Part shown: piece after piece, positions 9,701 through 16,046 of the stretch
Layout: each line of letters opens with the position of its first letter
How positions within the stretch are numbered: the stretch's first letter is position 1
From: Actinocatenispora sp963805605
GTDB lineage: Bacteria > Actinomycetota > Actinomycetes > Mycobacteriales > Micromonosporaceae
Length of the DNA: 64,000 nt
Assembly: GCA_963805605.1 (NCBI GenBank)
Contig: CAWDUX010000003.1
Location: 744,001 to 808,000 of the forward strand
Direction of reading: 5' to 3'
The notes under the pieces: generated by a model
Database searches by the model: none
Seen by the model: only the letters and a program-made list of their open reading frames with translations
Told to the model about the DNA's origin: nothing
Program-made: the position numbers and the translations under genes

Positions 9701-12409
9701 CAACTCGCGTTGGGGTATGCCACCGACCTGTTCGAAACCCACACCGCCACCACCATGCTCCACCACCTCCAACACCTGCTCACCACCCTCACCACCAACC
9801 CCGACACCCCACTCGACGCCATCACCCTGCTACCGGCCGACAAGCAGGGCGCGCTACTGCGACGCCACCACACCCCCGCTCCCGGCACCACCGCGCAGGG
9901 GCTGCAGGAACTGGTGCAGCAGCAGACAGCCCGTACCCCCGACGCCGACGCCGTGGTCCGCGGGTCGGACCGGCTGACCTACCGACAGCTCGATGAGCAG
10001 GCCGACTCTCTTGCCTGGCGACTGCGGGTGCACGGTGTCGGGCCGGACGTACCGGTCGGTATCTGTCTGCCCCGCACACCGAGACTGGTGGTGGCGATAC
10101 TGGCCGTGCTGAAGGCGGGGGGCTGCTACCTGCCGCTGGATGTGAACTACCCGGCCGAACGGGTCGAGTTCATGCTTGCCGACTCCGCCGCCCGACTGGT
10201 ACTCACCGACTCCGCGTTGCGGGAGCGGTTCGCCGGCCATTGCGGCGAAATCATCTGCGTCGACGACCCGGCGCCGAGCGACCTACCGACCGGAACGCCA
10301 CCGCGCAGTAACGCCCCCGGCAATCTCGCCTACATCCTGTACACGTCGGGATCGACCGGGCGCCCCAAGGGTGTGGCGGTCGAGCACCGCAGCGTCATCA
10401 CGCTGACCGAGTCGTACCGGCAGTTGTTTACCGCGGAGGAAGTGACCTGTGTACTGGGGGCGAGCTCGGTCTGCTTCGACGCCTCGATCCTGGAACTGTT
10501 CGGCACCCTCAGCCGGGGTGGTGCCCTGGTGCTGGTCGACACAGTCCTGGAGTTGTCCCACACCGGCTGTGCGATCACCATGTTCCAGACCGTGCCCAGC
10601 CTGATGGCCGAACTGCTGCGCGCCGGGAGCGTCCCGGACAGCGTCCGCACCCTGGGCATCGGCGGCGAACCGTTGCCACCGCACATGGTGGAGCGCATCT
10701 ACGCGGCGGGTCGGATCCAGCGGATCATCAACATCTACGGCCCCACCGAGGATACCGTCGACTCCGCGTGGAGCGAGATCCGTCGCGGGTGCACGCACCC
10801 CACGATCGGGCGGCCGGTGCCCGGCACATACTGCTACCTGCTGGATGCTGAGGGCCGGCCGGTACCCGACGGGGTGCCGGGTGAGTTGTACCTCGGTGGC
10901 GACGGGCTTGCCCGTGGCTACCTCAACCGTCCCGCCCTGAGCGCCGAACGCTTCCTGCCCGATCCGTTCCGGGACGCGCCCGGCCAGCGCATGTACCGTA
11001 CCGGCGACCTGGTCCGGTACCGGCCGGACGGTGATCTGGATTTTCTGGGCAGGGTGGACCGTCAGGTCAAACTGCGCGGACTGCGCATCGAGCCTGGCGA
11101 GATCGAGAAAGTCGTCGCCGGTCAGCCCGGTGTCACCGATGCCGCAGTGGTGGTGCGCGGTGACTCAGCCGCCGGGCGGCTCGTCGCGTACCTGGTGTGC
11201 GACAGCGGCTACGAGGAGACGGCGCTGCGTGGGGCGTTGCGCTCCGAGCTGCCCGACCACCTGATCCCGGCCGCCTTCGTCGAACTCGACGCACTACCTC
11301 TGACACCGAATGGCAAACTGGACACCGCCGCGCTCCCGGAGCCGCTGCAGCGCGCCGTCGAGCCGACACCCCCCAGCAATGCCGCGCAGCGCCGGGTGGC
11401 GACGATCTGGGAGAGCATCCTCGACCGGACCTCGATCGGCGTGCACGACGACTTCTTCGCACTGGGCGGACACTCACTGGCCGCGCTGCGCATCATCAGC
11501 CGACTCAACCAGGAGTTCGGTACCACCCTGACGGTGTCGGTACTGTTCGAAGCCCCCACGATCGCGGCCCTCACCCCTGCGCTGACCAGCGGCGACAACG
11601 GACCGGCGAGTCCTCTGGTGTCGATGCGCGCCCGAAGCGGAGCAGCTACTTCGGTCGTCGTCGTGCACGCGGTGGGCGGCAGTGTACTGGGCTACTCCGA
11701 ACTGGTCCGGGGCCTAGCCCCCGACGTAGCCGTGTACGGCCTGGAGGCGCCGGGGCTGCACAGTGCGGAGACGCCAGTGGCCAGCATCCCGCAACTGGCC
11801 GCCCACTACATCGGCGCGCTGCGCGAGCGGGGCAGCACCGACGGGCTGATCCTGCTCGGCTGGTCGATGGGGGGCGCGGTCGCCTACGAGATGGCTGCGC
11901 AGCTTGCCGCCGCGGGTACCCAGCCCACGCCGCTGATCCTGCTGGACACGGTGCTGCCCACGGGTACACCGTCACCGGATCCGGTGGCGGTGCTGGAGGA
12001 GTACGCGCAGTTCCTGGCCGACGCCGGCGGCGCCCCGGACGAGTTGCGCCTGCCGCCCCGTTCACGGTTGGCCGATGCCCGGGGCGTGGAGCATCTGTGG
12101 CGCTGGGCACGTGACTGCGGCCTGCTCGGTGACGAGATCGATCTGACCAGGCTGCGCTGGAGCCTGGACGTGTTCCGCGCCAATGTCGCGGCGCTCGACG
12201 GCTACCGTCCGGCTCCGGCCGTTTCACCCGCGCTGTACCTGGCGTCCTCCCCGCAGGGCCGCACCATCGGTAGCGCCCGGTGGCGGGACCTGCTGGGGCC
12301 GGGCACGGTGGTGCGCGAGGTCGGCGGCGGCCACTACGGCATGCTGGCCGCACCGCATCACCGACAGGTGGCGGACGAGGTCAACCAGTGGATCGCGCAG
12401 CAGCGCTAG
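6767..12409 (+). CDS. NRPS, C-PCP-C-A-PCP-TE, terminal synthetase
   Basis: 1880 residues from GTG 6767. Domains in order: C1 (about 36-465, HHTVTDG at 163-169), PCP1 (Ser529 in LGGQSL), C2 (about 590-1020, HHTVTDG at 717-723), A (about 1037-1525, YTSGSTGRPKG, IYGPTED, YRTGDLV, NGKLD with Lys1517), PCP2 (Ser1570 in LGGHSL) and a thioesterase (Ser1700 in GWSMGG). The TE makes this the chain-releasing enzyme. PCP1 follows C1 directly, with only a short linker and no A domain, so it must be charged in trans. My reading of the ten-residue A-domain code is DALQGGIVDK; I do not assign a substrate. C1 and C2 are encoded by repeats that appear identical and have odd base composition, described separately. 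The small Cys-hydrolase gene follows 12 bp downstream. Confidence 0.97.
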   Translation: MTSGIYEQFSRLSAADRAVFLKRLTEDPAAMRQVGLSYAQRRLWFLEQLDDTNNAYSVPAAFHCHGPLDTTALHTAYQQLCQRHDILRIRLLDAAGEPVQLPTTTTPPFTTTDLRHLPPHQRHIPTLLNTEIQQPFTITDAPLTRCHVITINDNEHLIIINMHHTVTDGWSSTILYRELTHLYNAATTNTTPTLPELPIQYTDYAAWQNDTLTGEWLHNELTHWRTTLHNAPTTLDLPLDHPRPPRQTFHGNTITTTLPPHLAHHIHHTSQQHSMTPFMLLLAAYAVLLHHYTGQDDILIGAPAAGRTRPELDNLIGLFVNTIVLRANLTNNPTFHQLLTRIHRTALDAYAHQDLPLDKIIEDLTTHRTLDRNPLFQAFFSYEKTTTTPDLQLHNLTTTPLESPNHTAKFDLDLGVDEQADGSLQLALGYATDLFETHTATTMLHHLQHLLTTLTTNPDTPLDAITPPNARRAPASDHTAPVADPPAVPQTGRAPQNDTEKAVAGIWEELLGRPVTSVSDNFFSLGGQSLLVLRLVARIREVMELKLDPAVAFETPTVSALAAVIDRTRADKSAATQQIPTTDHTRPVPLSYAQRRLWFLEQLDDTNNAYSVPAAFHCHGPLDTTALHTAYQQLCQRHDILRIRLLDAAGEPVQLPTTTTPPFTTTDLRHLPPHQRHIPTLLNTEIQQPFTITDAPLTRCHVITINDNEHLIIINMHHTVTDGWSSTILYRELTHLYNAATTNTTPTLPELPIQYTDYAAWQNDTLTGEWLHNELTHWRTTLHNAPTTLDLPLDHPRPPRQTFHGNTITTTLPPHLAHHIHHTSQQHSMTPFMLLLAAYAVLLHHYTGQDDILIGAPAAGRTRPELDNLIGLFVNTIVLRANLTNNPTFHQLLTRIHRTALDAYAHQDLPLDKIIEDLTTHRTLDRNPLFQAFFSYEKTTTTPDLQLHNLTTTPLESPNHTAKFDLDLGVDEQADGSLQLALGYATDLFETHTATTMLHHLQHLLTTLTTNPDTPLDAITLLPADKQGALLRRHHTPAPGTTAQGLQELVQQQTARTPDADAVVRGSDRLTYRQLDEQADSLAWRLRVHGVGPDVPVGICLPRTPRLVVAILAVLKAGGCYLPLDVNYPAERVEFMLADSAARLVLTDSALRERFAGHCGEIICVDDPAPSDLPTGTPPRSNAPGNLAYILYTSGSTGRPKGVAVEHRSVITLTESYRQLFTAEEVTCVLGASSVCFDASILELFGTLSRGGALVLVDTVLELSHTGCAITMFQTVPSLMAELLRAGSVPDSVRTLGIGGEPLPPHMVERIYAAGRIQRIINIYGPTEDTVDSAWSEIRRGCTHPTIGRPVPGTYCYLLDAEGRPVPDGVPGELYLGGDGLARGYLNRPALSAERFLPDPFRDAPGQRMYRTGDLVRYRPDGDLDFLGRVDRQVKLRGLRIEPGEIEKVVAGQPGVTDAAVVVRGDSAAGRLVAYLVCDSGYEETALRGALRSELPDHLIPAAFVELDALPLTPNGKLDTAALPEPLQRAVEPTPPSNAAQRRVATIWESILDRTSIGVHDDFFALGGHSLAALRIISRLNQEFGTTLTVSVLFEAPTIAALTPALTSGDNGPASPLVSMRARSGAATSVVVVHAVGGSVLGYSELVRGLAPDVAVYGLEAPGLHSAETPVASIPQLAAHYIGALRERGSTDGLILLGWSMGGAVAYEMAAQLAAAGTQPTPLILLDTVLPTGTPSPDPVAVLEEYAQFLADAGGAPDELRLPPRSRLADARGVEHLWRWARDCGLLGDEIDLTRLRWSLDVFRANVAALDGYRPAPAVSPALYLASSPQGRTIGSARWRDLLGPGTVVREVGGGHYGMLAAPHHRQVADEVNQWIAQQR
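6872..8165 (+). repeat. Direct repeat copy 1 (1294 bp, encodes C domain 1)
   Basis: Pairs with 8534-9827 at a constant offset of 1662 bp (554 codons). Bases agree wherever I compared them, and antisense frames running through both copies translate identically. The repeat starts at CTGTCGTATGCGCAGCGG and ends in CGACGCCATCACCC; the flanks diverge at once. The DNA is strikingly G-poor on this strand (for example 7081-7140 has only about four G) and built from ACC, CAC, CTC and TAC codons, except for a normal patch near 8005-8075. It covers almost exactly one condensation domain. Confidence 0.95.
8534..9827 (+). repeat. Direct repeat copy 2 (1294 bp, encodes C domain 2)
   Basis: Second copy of the sequence at 6872-8165. 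It begins right after the PCP1-C2 linker (DHTRPVP) and ends at the C2-A linker, where the sequence returns to the ordinary high-GC composition of the cluster. The two domains should therefore be the same protein sequence even though they receive different acceptors. Confidence 0.95.
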
Positions 12410-12421
12410 AAGGGACGGCGG

Positions 12422-13177
12422 ATGGACAGGCAGCCTGCGCAGCGTGGCTCGTATCTGGTTCTGGAGTTCACCGGGGTCGATGACGAACGCACGTTCAACA
12501 CGCTGTTGCCCGAGGTGCCGCCCGGTCAGGTGGTCAAGGTGGATCCGCTCGCCGCACATTTCCACCAGTCGGTTCCGGTGACCCGACAGGCGGAGATGAT
12601 CTGTGACCAGCTGACCGGCCCGGCACAGTTGATCTTCGGCTACTGCAGCGGTGCCGCACTCGCCCTGCGGATCGCCGCCGAACTACATGACCGTGGCGTC
12701 GACGCACCGCACGTACTGCTGCTCAACCCTGACGTCATCGACGATGAGACGATGCGCCGCGAGTTCACGGGCATGTACACCGGCGTGGGCGGTGACCCAA
12801 CCGAGGTGCTGGCGACCCTCGTCGGTCAGACCGGCGAAGAACTGGTCGACAACCTGCAGAAGGCGTTGTTCGACCGCCAGGACGCCCTGATCGAGGCGTA
12901 CGGTGGGCCGGAAGCTGCGGAGCCGGTGCGCTACCTGTTCAACCGGTACCGGGCGTGGTTGGCCTTTCTCGCCGTCACCGGCCGCGCCCCGGTGGTGGAC
13001 CCGCACTCACCTGTCTCGGTGATCACCGGGCAGGAGCACGGCGACGTCGACCTCGCCGCACTGCTCAGCGCCCCGGGAAGCGCGCGGATACACCGGTGCG
13101 CGGCCCCGGACCGCACGCTGCTGGCCAGCCCGGAGGCACGCGAAGCGGTCGCGGCCATCATCCGGATCGTCGGGTGA
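12422..13177 (+). CDS. Alpha/beta-hydrolase with Cys nucleophile: aminoacyl shuttle or type II thioesterase
   Basis: 251 residues from ATG 12422, 12 bp after the synthetase stop and surely in the same operon. The size and fold pattern fit the thioesterase/alpha-beta-hydrolase family. The nucleophile elbow reads FGYCSGAALAL, so the GxSxG serine is replaced by Cys75. An acidic residue in VLLNPDVIDDE could be the catalytic acid, but the C-terminal His is not obvious. Cys in this position is known in SyrC and CmaE, which carry aminoacyl groups from a discrete A-PCP protein to an A-less PCP of an assembly line; both partners exist in this cluster. A Cys-type editing thioesterase is the alternative. 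SyrC itself is larger, so this would be a compact version. Confidence 0.6.
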   Translation: MDRQPAQRGSYLVLEFTGVDDERTFNTLLPEVPPGQVVKVDPLAAHFHQSVPVTRQAEMICDQLTGPAQLIFGYCSGAALALRIAAELHDRGVDAPHVLLLNPDVIDDETMRREFTGMYTGVGGDPTEVLATLVGQTGEELVDNLQKALFDRQDALIEAYGGPEAAEPVRYLFNRYRAWLAFLAVTGRAPVVDPHSPVSVITGQEHGDVDLAALLSAPGSARIHRCAAPDRTLLASPEAREAVAAIIRIVG

Positions 13178-13380
13178 GCGGCCAACCTGCGCAGCGCTGC
13201 GCCGAGCCACACCGGCCCAGGGGCTGGAATTCGAGGAGGAACGGTCCGAGGTCGGCTGACCCAGGTGCTCCCGGGGTCTCGGTCCCCGCGTCGGTCACCG
13301 TGGTGGCACAACTACCCCGATCGCCCAGCGGCAAGGTCGACCGGGAACGGCTCGCCGGCGAGCCGGATGGACGGCACTGA
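13174..13380 (+). pseudogene. Remnant of an adenylation-domain C-terminus
   Basis: A 68-codon frame opens with GTG 13174, overlapping the stop of the hydrolase gene (GTGA). Its last third reads VAQLPRSPSGKVDRERLAG (about 13302-13358), the A10 region of an NRPS adenylation domain including the catalytic Lys. Nothing upstream in the frame (HRPRGWNSRRNG) looks like an A domain, and no PCP follows. It is best seen as the tail of a deleted A domain. Translation from the coupled start is possible but would give no recognisable protein. Confidence 0.6.
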
Positions 13381-13391
13381 GTTGCTTCTTG

Positions 13392-13423
13392 GTCCCGGCC
13401 CACCGGCCTCGGCGGGCCGGGAC
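13392..13423. terminator. Bidirectional hairpin between convergent NRPS operons
   Basis: A perfect 10-bp stem GTCCCGGCCC / GGGCCGGGAC encloses a 12-nt loop that can itself fold. It lies between the end of the plus-strand operon (13380) and the end of the minus-strand A-PCP gene (13431). No U-tract is present, as is common for actinomycete terminators. Confidence 0.7.
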
Positions 13424-13430
13424 GCACCGC

Positions 13431-15977
13431 TCAGCTCTCCGGCGTGTGCACGTTGCCGCTGTTGCTTTCCCGCAGCAGGCGACCCAGCACATCCTCGTCG
13501 GCGACCCGGGTGACCGGGGTGCGTCGCGGTGACGCCGCCTTCGCCGGGGTGAGGGGTGTCCGCAGCGAGGTACGGACCAGTTCGGCGATGCGCCGGACAG
13601 TGGCCGCGTCCAGGAACTCGTCCAGATCGATGACCGCGCCAAACCGGCGTTCCAGCTTGCCGATGACCGACGCTGCGGCGAGGCTGTGTCCGCCCAGTAC
13701 GAAGAAGTCGTCGTCACCGTGGGCGGTCGGGCCACCCAGTACCTCCGCGAATGCCTCCCCGACCGCAGTCTCGACCTCATCGGCCCCGCTGCTCGCGGGG
13801 GCACTGTCGGCGACCGATGCTGCGCGGTCGGCAATCAGCGCGTCCGCCCGGGCGGTGAGTTCCTGCCGGTCCGGCTTGCCACTCACCATCCTGGGCAGCT
13901 CGGTGAGGATCTCGATCCGCCCGGGCACCATGGACGGCGGCAGGCCCTCGCGTGCGGCCCGCTGCAGTGCCGTGGCGTCCAGGCCGGCCCCTTCCACGAA
14001 GGCCACCAGCCCGGCGTTGGGTTCACCGGCACAACCGACCACCACCACCGCGCTTCGCACCCCGCCCAGACCGGAGAGGATGTTCTCCACCTCACCGGTC
14101 TCCACCCGGTGGCCGCGCAGCTTGACCTGGTCGTCCAGCCTTCCGGCGAACTCCAGCATCCCGTCCGGCCGCCACCAGCCTTCATCACCACTGCGGTACG
14201 CCCGCTCGCCCGGTACGCCGGACTGGGTGACGAACACTTCGGCGGTCAGCTCCGGGCTGGCGTGGTAGCCGTCCGCAAGTCCGGGCCCGGACAACCTGAT
14301 CTCCCCGATGAACCCGGGCGGCAGTGCCCGGCCGACCCGGTCCACCACGGAGATGACCGTGTTGCTCACGGGCCGGCCTATCGGCGTACCGGGCCCCGCG
14401 TCGGGGCCGTGGTCGAAGGCGGTCGAGCCGATCGAGTTCTCCGTCGGTCCGTACTCGTTGATCAGCCGAACACCGGGCAGCAGGGCATGGTGGCGGGCGA
14501 CCAGTTCGGTGGGCGTCGCCTCGCCGGCCACGGTCACCACCCGCAGCGACGCGCCGGCCGGTGCGAGATCGTCGAGCAGTACCTGGTACAGGCTGGGTAC
14601 GAGGGTGATGTGGGTGATCCTGTGCTCTGCCACCATGGCCGCGATTCGTCGCGGCTGCACCGGGCTGGGCTCCACCAGGACGATCCGACCGCCGGCCGAC
14701 AGCACCGAGAACAGGTCGGAGACGGAACTGTCGAAGGCCAACGACGGCACCTGCAACAGGCACGTGTCGGGATCGAGGTCGTGGTAGGTCACCTTCCAGC
14801 GCAGGTAACTGGCGATCGCGCCGTGGCCTACCGCGACTCCCTTCGGCGTGCCGGTGGAACCGGAGGTGTAGATCAGGTAGGCAAGATCCGCCCCCGTGAC
14901 CGGCGGGACGACGTTCTCGCTCGACGGCTCGGTCGACGCCGCGAGGTCGGCGAGGTCGATCTGCGGCACCGCACCGTCACCGGCCGGCAGCCGGTCAGCC
15001 AACCCACCGTCGAGGAGCACGACGCGGCTACCGGAGTCGGCCAGGATTCCCGCCAGCCGCTGGGGTGGCGACTGCAGGTCGAGAGGAACGTAGGCGGCAC
15101 CGGCGAGCAACGTGCCGAGGATGGCGGGAACAGCGTGTGGTGACTTGCCGGTGAGGATCGCGACCCGCTCGCCGGCGCCGACGCCGTGCCGGGCAAGCGC
15201 CCCGGCAACCTGTTCGGTGGCTTGCCACAGCTGCTGGTAGGTCAGGACCGAGTGGCCACACTGGACTGCCACCCGGTCGGGATGCGCCGCGACCATCGTG
15301 GCGACTGGGTCGAGCAGCGTCGACTCCCGGTCCGGCGGATCGAAGGTGGCGCGCCCGAACTGGGTGCTGAGCGCGATGTCCTCCGGCGCGCCGAGCGGCA
15401 GCTGCGCCAGCGGCCGGTGCGGCTCCACGAAACCGGCGAGGACACCTGCCAACGACCGCAGCACCACCTCGACGAACCAGGGCGCCAGGCGGGTCGGGTC
15501 GGCGTCGGCACGCAGTACCCGTCCAACGCCGGGGTCCCCGTCGAGCATGACGATGAGGGCTGGATCCGACGGGCCGACCGCGCCCGCCGCCACCCTGCTC
15601 GAGCAGACCAGCATGACCCCTGCGGATTCCGGGGACCCAGCCACACCGGCGAACTGCGCCCGCAACGTGGCGTCCACCGCGACCACGAGATCGGCGACCG
15701 TCTCGACGGAGCTCAGCGCGACCGGACAGGCGAGCATTCCGGCGGGCCCGCGCACCAGGGTCACCGCCTCGTCGCAGCCGTCCATCGCCGCCAGTGTCAC
15801 GGTCGCCGCGGCGACCAGCACGACGAGTTCCTCCACCGCCCGGCCCCCGGAGATCCGGGCCAGGCCGGCGGCGGCGTCCCCGGCGAGCGGCAAGGTCCTC
15901 GACGTACGTCCCGGGCGTACCGGCGCGGTCAGTCGCAGCCGCAGCCGGCCCGCGACAGCACCATCGTCAACTGTCAT
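13431..15977 (-). CDS. Discrete NRPS A-PCP protein with truncated C-like N-terminus
   Basis: 848 residues. Residues 1-210 look like the C-terminal half of a condensation domain and lack HHxxxDG. The A domain (about 225-700) has YTSGSTGTPKG, NEYGPTEN, YRSGD, a GRLDDQVKLRG-type A8 and SGKPDR (Arg kept, Pro for Val or Leu). PCP Ser765 is in VLGGHSL, followed by a 50-residue polar tail. My code reading is DSSTTAEIGK: Asp235, Ser236 and Glu322 are shared with the second A domain of the large synthetase, so these two may be a clade with related substrates; I do not name one. With no working C domain it should act as an aminoacyl-S-PCP donor for tailoring enzymes or for an A-less module. It is the last gene of the minus-strand NRPS run, 69 bp after the Thr A-PCP gene. 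Confidence 0.9.
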   Translation of the reverse strand: MTVDDGAVAGRLRLRLTAPVRPGRTSRTLPLAGDAAAGLARISGGRAVEELVVLVAAATVTLAAMDGCDEAVTLVRGPAGMLACPVALSSVETVADLVVAVDATLRAQFAGVAGSPESAGVMLVCSSRVAAGAVGPSDPALIVMLDGDPGVGRVLRADADPTRLAPWFVEVVLRSLAGVLAGFVEPHRPLAQLPLGAPEDIALSTQFGRATFDPPDRESTLLDPVATMVAAHPDRVAVQCGHSVLTYQQLWQATEQVAGALARHGVGAGERVAILTGKSPHAVPAILGTLLAGAAYVPLDLQSPPQRLAGILADSGSRVVLLDGGLADRLPAGDGAVPQIDLADLAASTEPSSENVVPPVTGADLAYLIYTSGSTGTPKGVAVGHGAIASYLRWKVTYHDLDPDTCLLQVPSLAFDSSVSDLFSVLSAGGRIVLVEPSPVQPRRIAAMVAEHRITHITLVPSLYQVLLDDLAPAGASLRVVTVAGEATPTELVARHHALLPGVRLINEYGPTENSIGSTAFDHGPDAGPGTPIGRPVSNTVISVVDRVGRALPPGFIGEIRLSGPGLADGYHASPELTAEVFVTQSGVPGERAYRSGDEGWWRPDGMLEFAGRLDDQVKLRGHRVETGEVENILSGLGGVRSAVVVVGCAGEPNAGLVAFVEGAGLDATALQRAAREGLPPSMVPGRIEILTELPRMVSGKPDRQELTARADALIADRAASVADSAPASSGADEVETAVGEAFAEVLGGPTAHGDDDFFVLGGHSLAAASVIGKLERRFGAVIDLDEFLDAATVRRIAELVRTSLRTPLTPAKAASPRRTPVTRVADEDVLGRLLRESNSGNVHTPES

Positions 15978-16046
15978 AACGCTGCATCGCTCCCTGTCTG
16001 AGTGGTGTCCTGTCGATCGTGGCCCGTTGCCCGAGCGGATCGCGGG

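Noticed and set aside
6872..9827. Repeat array as CRISPR or satellite
   Set aside because: Only two long copies, in frame and equal to one protein domain each; there are no short repeats with spacers.
6685..9996. Two long plus-strand frames rich in His, Pro, Arg and Thr overlapping the main synthetase
   Set aside because: They exist only because the C-domain repeats lack G, hence few stops in other phases. The synthetase frame carries all the NRPS motifs.
12422..13177. Ordinary Ser type II thioesterase
   Set aside because: The GxSxG Ser is Cys (GYCSG), so the standard label would hide the main feature; it is kept only as an alternative.
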